DNA of 19,974 nt, from contig DKYK01000008.1 of assembly GCA_002492415.1 (NCBI GenBank), forward strand, positions 634 to 20,607. The letters are read 5' to 3'. Below, piece by piece: positions 1 to 7,031 of the stretch. This DNA is from Christensenella sp. UBA7102 (GTDB lineage: Bacteria; Bacillota; Clostridia; Christensenellales; UBA1750). Under the pieces are notes generated by a model. It was not told the origin of the DNA and did no database searches. It saw only the letters and a program-made list of their open reading frames with translations. Within the stretch, counting starts at the first letter, position 1, and each line of letters opens with the position of its first letter. A program made the translations under genes and the position numbers.

Positions 1-1
1 G

Positions 2-532
2 CTGGATCTGATGCTGCCCGGCATGGACGGCTGGCAGGTCTGCCGGGAGATCCGCAAAATCAGCACCATTCCCATCATCATGCTCACCGCGAAGGACGAG
101 ACTTTTGACAAGGTGCTGGGCCTGGAGCTGGGAGCGGACGACTACATGACCAAGCCCTTTGATCCCAAGGAGCTCATTGCCCGCATCAAGGCTGTGATGC
201 GCCGCACGCAGACCACCGTGGAGCCCGAGCGCGAGCTGGCCTTTCCCAACCTGGTCATCAATATGAGCACCTATCTGGTCACCTACAACGGCAAGGACAT
301 TGAGATGCCGCCCAAGGAGTTCGAGCTGCTCTATTTCCTGGCATCGCATTCCAACAAGGTGTTTACGCGCGACCAGCTGCTCGAGCAGGTGTGGGGATTC
401 GACTACTTCGGCGATTCCCGCACTGTGGATGTGCACATCAAGCGCATCCGCGAAAAGCTGATGGGCTGCGAAAAGTACGGCTGGCACATCAAGACCATCT
501 GGAGTGTCGGGTATAAATTTGAGGTGAAGTAA
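2..532 (+). CDS. OmpR/PhoB-family response regulator (5' end outside window)
   Basis: DNA-binding response regulator of a two-component system; its gene starts before the window. The reading frame is open from base 2. The first visible residues, LDLMLPGMDG, contain the usual phospho-acceptor Asp (codon 5-7). They are followed by the receiver switch Thr in MLTAKDE and the conserved Lys in TKPF. After a short linker comes a complete OmpR-type winged helix (KEFELLYFLA, then RTVDVHIKRIREKL, ending in WSVGYKFEVK). The stop is separated by one base from the TTG start of the kinase gene, so the two are almost certainly co-transcribed. From the neighbour order the likely targets include htrA downstream. 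Family assignment is firm. The specific stimulus is unknown; a role like CssR (secretion stress) is inference from the HtrA neighbour. Confidence 0.95.
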   Translation: MDLMLPGMDGWQVCREIRKISTIPIIMLTAKDETFDKVLGLELGADDYMTKPFDPKELIARIKAVMRRTQTTVEPERELAFPNLVINMSTYLVTYNGKDIEMPPKEFELLYFLASHSNKVFTRDQLLEQVWGFDYFGDSRTVDVHIKRIREKLMGCEKYGWHIKTIWSVGYKFEVK

Positions 533-533
533 C

Positions 534-1961
534 TTGTTTCATAAGCTGCTGCTGCGGATGTCGGTCAATTTCATGATGGTGCTCATGATCGTGATGATGG
601 TGCTGGGCGCGCTGATCTCCCGCTTTATGTGGGTCAATGAGCTCAACAGCGGCGTGAAGGTTATGAAGGCGGATGCGCAGGCCATTGCGCACAATTACGA
701 GTATCTGAACAGCTGGCAAATCAGCTCAAAGGTATTTATCGAGCGCATCAACGACGCGGCGCAGGATTCCTCCGTTTGGCTGCTCGACCGCAACGGTCTG
801 CAGCTGAACATCACCGGCTTGGATGAGAACACGCCCAACCTCACGGGCGACGATATGCGCGCCTATATGCAGACCGTGCTGCAAAGCGAAGAACCCGTGG
901 TGTTCAATGCCGGGTTTGACAGCTACTTTGGCAAGAATCCCGTCATCACCGTGGCCATGCCGCTGAGGCTGAACGGCGAAGCGGTGGGCGCAATCTTCAT
1001 TCATAAAAAGCTGGAGCTCATCAACACGGGATTTTTGCCGCTGTTCCAGGAGCTGTGGCTCGCGGCGATGGTCGCCAGCGCGCTGGGCCTGGTGCTGACG
1101 GCCTACACCGCCATGCGCATCACGCGGCCGTTGACCGAGCTGGCCAACGCATCCAAGCGCCTCGCGCAGGGCGACATGACCGTCAAGGTGCGCATCTATG
1201 CCGATGACGAGATCGGCGAGGTGAGCCGCGCCTTCAACAGCATGGTGGACGCGCTGCAGACCATGGAGGGGCAGCGCAAGGGCTTTGTGGCAAACGTCTC
1301 CCATGAGCTGCGCTCGCCCATTACATCCATTGCGGGCTATCTGCAGGGCATGCTCGACGGCACCATCCCACAGCCGGAGCATCAGAAGTACATGCAGGTG
1401 GTCTACGACGAGACGCAGCGGCTGACGCGCCTTATCCGCGATCTGCTCGACCTGAGCCGCATCGAGTCGGGCAACATCCCCATGAACCCCGTGGATTTCA
1501 ACATCAACGAGCTGATGCGCCGCGTGCTCATCAAGTTTGAGGGGCGGCTGGATGAAAAGAACATGGAGGTGGAGGCGGACTTTGCAGACGAGCCGTGCAT
1601 GGTGCATGCCGACGTCGACCGCATCGAGCAGGTGGTGTCCAATCTCGTGGACAACGCCATCAAGTTCTGCGGACAGTATGGAAAACTCACGCTGCGCACG
1701 CGCTGGGAGGGCGACTGTTGCGCCGTCGCCGTCGCGGATGACGGCGTGGGCATCGACGAAAAAGACCTGCCCCATGTGTTTGACCGCTTCTATACCGTGG
1801 ACAAGGCGCATACCTCGGGCAAGGGCACCGGGCTGGGCCTGTCCATCGTCAGGCAGATACTGCTCCAGCATGGGCACGACATTTCCGTAGAGTCCGCCCG
1901 GGGAGAGGGCACGCGCTTTATTTTCAGCCTGGACCGCGCGAAAAAAAACGATGGAAATTAG
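534..1961 (+). CDS. Sensor histidine kinase, HAMP/HisKA/HATPase_c
   Basis: Membrane sensor kinase paired with the response regulator just upstream. A TTG start at 534 is chosen because GAGGTGAAG lies just before it and it follows the regulator stop by one base; an ATG at 558 is the alternative. Order: transmembrane helix at about residues 10-32, extracytoplasmic sensing region of about 140 residues, second helix at about 174-194, HAMP linker to about 247, then the H-box NVSHELRSP with the phospho-acceptor His257. The ATP-binding domain shows the N-box (Asn374 in VDNAIKF), the G1 box DDGVGI and the G2 box GKGTGLGLSIV. All catalytic motifs are intact, so it should be active. The extracytoplasmic part resembles no named sensor fold that I recognise; it may read envelope or secretion stress, judging from the protease gene downstream. 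Confidence 0.95.
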   Translation: MFHKLLLRMSVNFMMVLMIVMMVLGALISRFMWVNELNSGVKVMKADAQAIAHNYEYLNSWQISSKVFIERINDAAQDSSVWLLDRNGLQLNITGLDENTPNLTGDDMRAYMQTVLQSEEPVVFNAGFDSYFGKNPVITVAMPLRLNGEAVGAIFIHKKLELINTGFLPLFQELWLAAMVASALGLVLTAYTAMRITRPLTELANASKRLAQGDMTVKVRIYADDEIGEVSRAFNSMVDALQTMEGQRKGFVANVSHELRSPITSIAGYLQGMLDGTIPQPEHQKYMQVVYDETQRLTRLIRDLLDLSRIESGNIPMNPVDFNINELMRRVLIKFEGRLDEKNMEVEADFADEPCMVHADVDRIEQVVSNLVDNAIKFCGQYGKLTLRTRWEGDCCAVAVADDGVGIDEKDLPHVFDRFYTVDKAHTSGKGTGLGLSIVRQILLQHGHDISVESARGEGTRFIFSLDRAKKNDGN

Positions 1962-1968
1962 AAAGCGA

Positions 1969-2021
1969 TTCATGAATGTTCAAACGGCGTTCACAGATTT
2001 GCAATTTGTGCAGTCTATACT
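1969..2021 (+). promoter_or_regulatory. Putative activator-dependent htrA promoter with TTCA direct repeats
   Basis: The gap before htrA contains three TTCA elements at 1969-1972, 1979-1982 and 1990-1993, that is, 10 and 11 bp apart on one face of the helix. A -10-like TATACT lies at 2016-2021. There is no -35 box at normal spacing: TTCACA at 1990 is 20 bp away and TTGCAA at 1999 is 11 bp away. Half-sites repeated every 10-11 bp next to a weak -35 are typical of OmpR/PhoB-type regulator sites, so the upstream response regulator may bind here. This is inference from pattern only. Confidence 0.5.
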
Positions 2022-2058
2022 GTAAATAAATAAAGAGGCAGCAAGGAGGCGTCTTGGA

Positions 2059-3360
2059 ATGAGCAATTACAATGATTATAACCATTATGACAACCGAAGC
2101 CGCAGGGGCGGGAATGCCGTGGTGCTGGTATCCGTCGCGCTGGTCATGCTGATGTTGGGCGCGTTGGTCGGCGTAGTCATCTATCAGGGAGTGAATAAGC
2201 AGGATCAGGCGGTGCTGGGCAGCGAAGTGACCACGCAGGATCCCACCGCAACCCCGGAGGCCACGCCTGCGCCCGAAGCCACGCAGGCTGCCACGCCGCA
2301 AACGCAGCCGCCTGCAGGCGTGGCCGGAACCTCGCTCTCCGCGTTCTCCAACCAGATCGCCGACGTCGTGGCCGAGGCGCAGAACAGCGTCGTGGGTATC
2401 CACAATTATCAGATGGTGACCGCCAGCACAGGCAACAACGGCGGCTACGGCTGGCCGTTCTACTACTACTTCGGCGGCAAGGATGGCCAGGGCGGTCAGG
2501 ATGACCGGCAGCCCGAGCAAGTGGAGCGCCTCGCGGGCTCCGGTTCCGGATTCATCTACTCCGCGGATGGATACGTCATCACGAACTACCACGTGGTGGA
2601 GAACGCCAGCCGCGTCACCGTGGTGCTGGGCGAAGAGGAGATCGACGCCACTGTTGTGGGCTATGATTCCGTGCAGGACATCGCGCTGCTCAAGGTGGAT
2701 CGCACGGGCCTGCCCACGGTGAAGCTGGGCGACTCCGACGCGGTACGCACTGGTGAGTTCGTCATCGCCATCGGCTCTCCCCTGGGCGACGAACTGGCGG
2801 GCACCACGACCTTTGGCATGGTCAGCTACGCCAACCGCACGCTAGTCATCGACGGCGCGCTGGTGAACATGATCCAGACCGATGCGGCCATCAACTCCGG
2901 AAACTCCGGCGGCGCGCTGCTCAACATCGACGGCGAAGTCATCGGCGTCAATTCCCGAAAGACCTCCGGTTCCACCACGTCCGGCGCGAGCATCGAGGGC
3001 ATCGGCTTCGCCATTCCCATCAATGAGGTGCGCGCAACTGCCGACGAGCTGATCGCCACCGGCAAGATCACCCGCCCCGGCCTGGGCATCACGGGCCAAG
3101 TGGTCAGCGGCTACTACGACTACGTCCCCAGCGGCATCATGGTGGCGACCATCACCGAGGGATCTCCTGCGCAAGAGGCCGGCATGCGGGTGCAGGACAT
3201 CATCACCGCCGTTGACGGCCAGCAGATTTCCTCGTTCAGCGAGCTGCGCGCCGCGCTCTACGCCCACAAGGTAGGGGACACCATCACCGTCACGGTGTTC
3301 CGCGAGAGCAAGAGCATCGATCTGAGCGTGACACTGGTCGCGCTGGAGCAGAACCAATAA
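2059..3360 (+). CDS. htrA: Membrane-anchored HtrA/DegP-like serine protease with PDZ domain
   Basis: Surface protease and chaperone that degrades misfolded exported proteins. The ATG follows AAGGAGG at 2043-2049. A cytoplasmic tail rich in Asn, Tyr and Arg precedes one membrane anchor at about residues 19-42. A Thr/Pro/Ala-rich spacer then runs to about residue 95, followed by a trypsin-like domain. The catalytic triad is complete: His178 in TNYHVV, Asp207 in DIALLKVD and Ser283 in the GNSGG loop, with spacings close to those of E. coli DegP. One PDZ domain starts near Arg339 (RPGLG) and runs to the C terminus. The 433-residue length fits the single-anchor, single-PDZ HtrA proteins of Gram-positive bacteria. 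It sits directly after a two-component system but has its own leader and terminator. A CssRS-HtrA-like feedback circuit is plausible but not shown. Confidence 0.95.
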   Translation: MSNYNDYNHYDNRSRRGGNAVVLVSVALVMLMLGALVGVVIYQGVNKQDQAVLGSEVTTQDPTATPEATPAPEATQAATPQTQPPAGVAGTSLSAFSNQIADVVAEAQNSVVGIHNYQMVTASTGNNGGYGWPFYYYFGGKDGQGGQDDRQPEQVERLAGSGSGFIYSADGYVITNYHVVENASRVTVVLGEEEIDATVVGYDSVQDIALLKVDRTGLPTVKLGDSDAVRTGEFVIAIGSPLGDELAGTTTFGMVSYANRTLVIDGALVNMIQTDAAINSGNSGGALLNIDGEVIGVNSRKTSGSTTSGASIEGIGFAIPINEVRATADELIATGKITRPGLGITGQVVSGYYDYVPSGIMVATITEGSPAQEAGMRVQDIITAVDGQQISSFSELRAALYAHKVGDTITVTVFRESKSIDLSVTLVALEQNQ

Positions 3361-3369
3361 GTCTTTTAC

Positions 3370-3404
3370 AGCGGAAGGCTCCGAGCAGGGCCTTCCGCTT
3401 TTTT
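3370..3404 (+). terminator. Intrinsic terminator after htrA
   Basis: A perfect 10-bp stem (AGCGGAAGGC with GCCTTCCGCT), a 10-base loop and an uninterrupted run of T at 3399-3404, starting 10 bases after the htrA stop. It ends the two-component/htrA transcription unit. Confidence 0.93.
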
Positions 3405-3453
3405 ATGCATCGCAAGAAAAGCTGTCTCTGCGGATATTTTTAACAGAAATGCG

Positions 3454-3483
3454 TTGTTTTCGGCTTTTATACTGTGCTATACT
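3454..3483 (+). promoter_or_regulatory. Promoter of the methyltransferase gene
   Basis: TTGTTT (3454-3459), an 18-bp spacer and an extended -10, TGC-TATACT (3475-3483). A second TATACTG lies 10 bp upstream (3468-3474), making a tandem pair. The 14-mer ACTGTGCTATACTG (3471-3484) occurs again on the minus strand in the promoter of the DUF1836 gene (6906-6919). Confidence 0.75.
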
Positions 3484-3532
3484 GCGTTTATAGCGTAATC
3501 CGTCATCAGATTTTTTGTGGGGGAATTAAATT

Positions 3533-4552
3533 ATGACTTATGCGGTGCTGCTTTGGCCGCATGCCAACGTGCGCTACTTTGAATCCATCAAGCGCCTTGC
3601 TGCAGCGGAACTGCGCGTGATGCTGCGCGCCGCGTACGGGGAGACGGAGGTCGTGCCCTGCCGCATGGGCGGGCTGGAGCTGCTGACCTTTTGCGCGGAT
3701 GAGCCCGACGAGCGCATGCGCCGCCTGCTGGCGATGATGTCCAGCGCGTATGCGGTGTTCGAGGTGAGGGGAGAGGCGCTGGTCCCGCTGATGTCCGGCG
3801 GCGCGCTGCGCTTTGGCGGCGACCTGTCCGGTCTGCTCAAGTACAAGGGCAAGACCAATGAGATGTTTACCGGCATGCTGCTCAATCTGGCGGTGTTTTC
3901 TTCGGATTTTGCGCAGAAGTTTGACCGGCCGCTGTGCGTGCTCGATCCCATGTGCGGCCGCGGCACCACGCTGTTTGAGGGTCTGCGCCGCAATTACGAT
4001 ATGTGCGGCGTGGAGATTGACAAAACCGACGTGGGCGAGCTGACGCGCTTTGTAAAAAAGTACGCCGAGTACAACCGCCTCAAGCATAAAATGGAGAGTT
4101 CTTCCATGACGGTGGACGGCAGGAACGCAGGCGCGAAGACGAAGTTCACAATCGCCGAGAACAACGCGGCCTTCCGCCAGGATCCGCGCGTCCTGACCGT
4201 GACGCTGGGCGATACGCTGCTGACCGACCGCTTTTACAAGGGCCGCCAATTCCATGCGCTGGCCTGCGACCTGCCCTATGGCGTGCAGCATGAGAGCCGC
4301 GACGGCCAGAGCCGCGTCAGCCTGGATAAGCTCATGGCTCGCGCGCTGCCCGCGTGGAAAAAAACGCTCTTCCCCGGCGCTGCGGTGGCGCTGTCCTTTA
4401 ACGCCAATACCCTTCCGTTGGCCGAAGCCCGCGCGATGCTGGCCCGTGCCGGTTTGACGCCGTTGACCGGCGGCCCTTACGATGGGCTGAGCCACTGGGT
4501 GGAGCAGGCCATCACGCGCGATGTGGTCGTGGCGCGTTTTGAGCAAGCCTAG
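3533..4552 (+). CDS. TRM11/UPF0020-type SAM-dependent RNA methyltransferase
   Basis: Predicted methyltransferase of the class that modifies nucleobase amino groups, most likely in tRNA or rRNA. It has an N-terminal region of about 130 residues without a motif I can name, then a Rossmann-fold catalytic domain. SAM-binding motif I is DPMCGRGTT (Asp138), with an acidic residue in CGVEIDK at the end of strand 2. Motif IV reads D246-LPYG, a variant of the (D/N)PPY signature, as in Trm11-like enzymes. The 339-residue length is close to that of small clostridial homologues. The ATG at 3533 follows GTGGGGGAA. It is a single-gene unit with its own promoter. The target base is not predictable from the sequence; a DNA methyltransferase role is less likely because no restriction genes lie nearby and motif I has the RNA-MTase form. 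Confidence 0.82.
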   Translation: MTYAVLLWPHANVRYFESIKRLAAAELRVMLRAAYGETEVVPCRMGGLELLTFCADEPDERMRRLLAMMSSAYAVFEVRGEALVPLMSGGALRFGGDLSGLLKYKGKTNEMFTGMLLNLAVFSSDFAQKFDRPLCVLDPMCGRGTTLFEGLRRNYDMCGVEIDKTDVGELTRFVKKYAEYNRLKHKMESSSMTVDGRNAGAKTKFTIAENNAAFRQDPRVLTVTLGDTLLTDRFYKGRQFHALACDLPYGVQHESRDGQSRVSLDKLMARALPAWKKTLFPGAAVALSFNANTLPLAEARAMLARAGLTPLTGGPYDGLSHWVEQAITRDVVVARFEQA

Positions 4553-4614
4553 AGACGCAGTCTGTTTCATTTCTTTTTCTTCATCATTTTCTTCATTCAA
4601 ACAAACGCCCAAAC

Positions 4615-4689
4615 GCCGTTTTTGTACCGGTTGACGCATAAAACCGTATTCAAACGGCATAGGATATAGAGCGCCCCTTTTTCGGGCGC
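4615..4689 (+). promoter_or_regulatory. Structured leader upstream of rho
   Basis: The 182-base gap before rho contains nested inverted repeats: GCCGTTT (4615-4621) pairs with AAACGGC (4652-4658), and inside it CGGTT (4628-4632) pairs with AACCG (4642-4646). A separate hairpin, GCGCCC with GGGCGC, lies at 4671-4689. Neither has a T run, so they are not intrinsic terminators. TTGACG at 4631 resembles a -35 box, but I see no -10 at proper spacing. rho is autoregulated through its leader in E. coli; a similar role here is inference. Confidence 0.35.
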
Positions 4690-4734
4690 AATCTGCATTT
4701 CTGTTTTGCCCATCTGTTGAAAGGAGAATCATCC

Positions 4735-6264
4735 GTGACATTTCAGGAACTGGAATCCATGAAGCTGCAGGAGCTGCGCGCGATGGCCAAAGAACTGGGC
4801 GTGGATTCGCCCACCACCTTTCCCAAGCGCGAGCTCGTGCTCAAAATCATGGAGAAGAACGGCGTGCTGGTGGATGAGAGCGAACTGCCCGATCCGCCCA
4901 AGCGCCGCGGGGGACGCCCCAAAAAGGAAAAGGCTGACGCTCCCGGCTTTGTGGAGTACGTATCCCCGCAGGAGGAACAGCGAGAGGAGCCCATGCCGCC
5001 CTTTCGGCCGCGCTCGGGGCTGCTCCCCGCTGCGCCCTCGCCCGATCAGCTCGCGCCCGAGGTGACGCAGCTGCTCAACGACGGCGACTGTGAGGACTGC
5101 GAGGGAATACTGGAGATCACCACAGAGGGCTTCGGGTTCCTGCGCGCGCAGAATTATCTGCCCGGCCCGAAGGACATCTATGTGGCCAATACGCAGATTC
5201 GCCGCTTTGAACTCAAAACGGGCGACAAGGTGGCGGGAAAGACGCGCGCGCACAACGAGGGCAAGAAGTTCCGCGGGCTGCTCTACATCACCAGCATCAA
5301 CGACCGGCCGCCCGAGGAGGCGCTCAGCCGCCGCTGCTTTGACGACATGACGCCCATCTTCCCCAACCAGCGCTATACAATGGAACGCGAGGGCGACGAG
5401 CAGGATCTCGCGCTGCGCATCATTGATCTGATCGCGCCGGTGGGCAAGGGACAGCGCGCCCTCATCGTCGCCCCGCCCAAGGCCGGCAAGACCATCCTGA
5501 TGAAAAAGCTGGCCAATTCCATCTCGCAGAACTACCCCGAAGCCAAGCTGATGGTGCTGCTCATCGACGAGCGCCCCGAAGAAGTGACGGATATGCAGCG
5601 CTCCATCAGCGGCGAGGTGATCTATTCCACCTTTGACGAACTGCCTGAGCATCACACGCGCGTTGCGGAAATGGTGTTTGAACATGCGCAGCGCATGGTG
5701 GAGCAGGGACGCGACGTGGTCATCCTGATGGACTCCATCACGCGCCTGGCACGGGCTTATAACCTCGTCATCCCGCCCACCGGCCGCACGCTTTCCGGCG
5801 GTTTGGATCCGGGAGCGCTGCACAAGCCCAAGCGCTTCTTTGGCGCGGCGCGCAACATCGAGCAGGGCGGTTCGCTGACCATCATTGCCACGGCCCTGAT
5901 TGAGACGGGCAGCCGCATGGACGATATCATCTACGAGGAGTTCAAGGGCACGGGCAACATGGAAATTCACCTGGACCGCAAGCTCTCCGAAAAGCGCATC
6001 TTCCCAGCCATTGACCTTAATAAATCCTCCACCCGCCGCGAGGATCTGCTGCTGAGCAAGGAGGAACTGGACTGCGCCTTCAGCATCCGCAAGCTGCTCT
6101 CCTCGGCCAATACCTCCGACGCCACCGATCAGCTGCTTTCCCTGATGAGCAAGACCTCCACCAACCGCGATTTTATCACCCGCATGCGCGACTGGATGAG
6201 CCTCTACGAAAAGCAGGGCTATACGTTCGGCAGCCAGGCCGGCTCCCGCTACGATAAGGGCTGA
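4735..6264 (+). CDS. rho: Transcription termination factor Rho
   Basis: RNA-dependent ATPase and helicase that ends transcription; it works as a cytoplasmic hexamer. GTG at 4735 is chosen because AAAGGAG lies at 4720-4726; an upstream TTG at 4717 has no ribosome site. Order: a SAP-like Rho N domain (about residues 1-45); an inserted basic and Pro/Glu-rich segment (about 50-115) with an AT-hook-like patch KRRGGRPKKEK (56-66); the cold-shock-type RNA-binding domain (about 120-195, with GFGFLR); and the RecA-like motor with Walker A PPKAGKT (247-253, Lys252) and Walker B ending in Asp333 of VVILMDSITR. The motor signatures GGLDPGALHKPKRFFGAAR and GTGNMEIHLDR are intact. At 509 residues it exceeds the 419 of E. 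coli Rho because of the N-terminal insertion, a feature of many clostridial and actinobacterial Rho proteins. Confidence 0.98.
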   Translation: MTFQELESMKLQELRAMAKELGVDSPTTFPKRELVLKIMEKNGVLVDESELPDPPKRRGGRPKKEKADAPGFVEYVSPQEEQREEPMPPFRPRSGLLPAAPSPDQLAPEVTQLLNDGDCEDCEGILEITTEGFGFLRAQNYLPGPKDIYVANTQIRRFELKTGDKVAGKTRAHNEGKKFRGLLYITSINDRPPEEALSRRCFDDMTPIFPNQRYTMEREGDEQDLALRIIDLIAPVGKGQRALIVAPPKAGKTILMKKLANSISQNYPEAKLMVLLIDERPEEVTDMQRSISGEVIYSTFDELPEHHTRVAEMVFEHAQRMVEQGRDVVILMDSITRLARAYNLVIPPTGRTLSGGLDPGALHKPKRFFGAARNIEQGGSLTIIATALIETGSRMDDIIYEEFKGTGNMEIHLDRKLSEKRIFPAIDLNKSSTRREDLLLSKEELDCAFSIRKLLSSANTSDATDQLLSLMSKTSTNRDFITRMRDWMSLYEKQGYTFGSQAGSRYDKG

Positions 6265-6299
6265 GAAAAACCCCCGAAGCCAAATGACGCTTCGGGGGT
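6265..6299 (-). terminator. Terminator between rho and the DUF1836 gene, best on the minus strand
   Basis: An 11-bp perfect stem (ACCCCCGAAGC, 6270-6280, with GCTTCGGGGGT, 6289-6299) with an 8-base loop. On the minus strand the stem is followed by a run of T (6265-6270), giving a good intrinsic terminator for the DUF1836 gene. On the plus strand only AAATCTT follows, so it would end rho transcripts less efficiently. The stem starts 5 bases after the rho stop. Confidence 0.88.
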
Positions 6300-6313
6300 A
6301 AATCTTGTGCGGA

Positions 6314-6871
6314 CTACTTGTCCTTTTTTCGCTCCTTCTCTTCGGAGGGCGGGCACTGGATGTCAATCATCTTTTCCGCGATCATCTTATTGACGTTGGC
6401 ATGCACGGCCACGTGCAGCGTCGCGTAGGCAAAGCTGGCGGCGGAGCTGTCATGGGGCATGTCAACATTGTCCAGCATGACGATCAGCGATTGCTCCTGC
6501 ATGCTGCAGAAATCGTCGTAGACCGTCTGAATGTCGTGCTCCTCGAGCCGCGAGGCAATCAGATCGCGGATCTCGGAGATGGCCAACACCTGCTTGAGCA
6601 GACAGATGATGATCAAATGGCACAAATGCGTGCGATTGTAGCGCTTCTTGACGGGAGCGGGGAGGATGCGCAGCTTGACATAGTTGTTGATCATCGCGGG
6701 GGTGAGTCGCCTGTCCTTCGCATCGCGCAGGAAGATGCGAAGATAGTCGTCGATGACCGCCACGACCTGATCCATGTACAGTTCAATGGAAGGCAGTTCT
6801 TCGTAGCGCGGAATGTGATAGTGACGGACCTGCTGTGTCCACTGTTGAAGCGATTCCTGCGGCGTACTCAT
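6314..6871 (-). CDS. DUF1836 family protein (MerR-like helix-turn-helix)
   Basis: Small protein of the DUF1836 family, widespread in Bacillota and of unknown function. The family motifs are clear: LPSIELYMDQVVAVIDDYL, then LTPAMINNYVK, the LPAPVKKRYNRTHL region and the helical segment LLKQVLAISEIRDLI. The first half resembles a MerR-type winged helix, so DNA binding is likely. ATG at 6871 is chosen because GGAAAGGAG lies just upstream (6881-6888 on the complement); an in-frame extension to 6916 runs into the -10 box of its promoter and is not used. Length is 185 residues. It is transcribed divergently from a degV gene, with the two promoters back to back and no overlap, so it may regulate that neighbour; this is inference. 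Confidence 0.9.
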   Translation of the reverse strand: MSTPQESLQQWTQQVRHYHIPRYEELPSIELYMDQVVAVIDDYLRIFLRDAKDRRLTPAMINNYVKLRILPAPVKKRYNRTHLCHLIIICLLKQVLAISEIRDLIASRLEEHDIQTVYDDFCSMQEQSLIVMLDNVDMPHDSSAASFAYATLHVAVHANVNKMIAEKMIDIQCPPSEEKERKKDK

Positions 6872-6906
6872 GCGCAAGACTCCTTTCCCATATCGGGTTA
6901 AGAACC

Positions 6907-6935
6907 AGTATAGCACAGTTTTTGAAATCAGGCAA
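6907..6935 (-). promoter_or_regulatory. Promoter of the DUF1836 gene
   Basis: On the minus strand: TTGCCT (6930-6935), a 17-bp spacer and an extended -10, TGC-TATACT (-10 at 6907-6912). It shares the 14-mer ACTGTGCTATACTG with the methyltransferase promoter. Confidence 0.8.
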
Positions 6936-6952
6936 GCAGAAACGAAAAGAAG

Positions 6953-6981
6953 TTGACAAAGTGAATACGATATGATAACCT
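6953..6981 (+). promoter_or_regulatory. Promoter of the first degV gene
   Basis: A perfect TTGACA (6953-6958), a 17-bp spacer and TAACCT (6976-6981), preceded by TGA as an extended -10. It lies back to back with the DUF1836 promoter, with 17 bp between the two -35 boxes. Confidence 0.65.
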
Positions 6982-7031
6982 AATGTTGAAAACTAGATTT
7001 TGCCAAGCAATGATCTCGGGAGGGATTTGAT

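Noticed and set aside
726..1973. Long open frame antisense to the histidine kinase gene
   Set aside because: It mirrors a gene with all catalytic motifs; GC-rich third positions keep the opposite strand free of stops. The product is His/Val/Ala-rich with no recognisable domain.
4717..4734. TTG start for rho
   Set aside because: No ribosome site in front of it; GTG at 4735 has AAAGGAG eight bases upstream.
3506..4741. Open frame of about 411 codons antisense to the methyltransferase gene
   Set aside because: Shadow of the plus-strand gene, without a ribosome site or family resemblance.
4729..6366. Open frame of 545 codons antisense to rho
   Set aside because: rho is unmistakable on the plus strand; the antisense product has no domains and crosses the terminator at 6265-6299.
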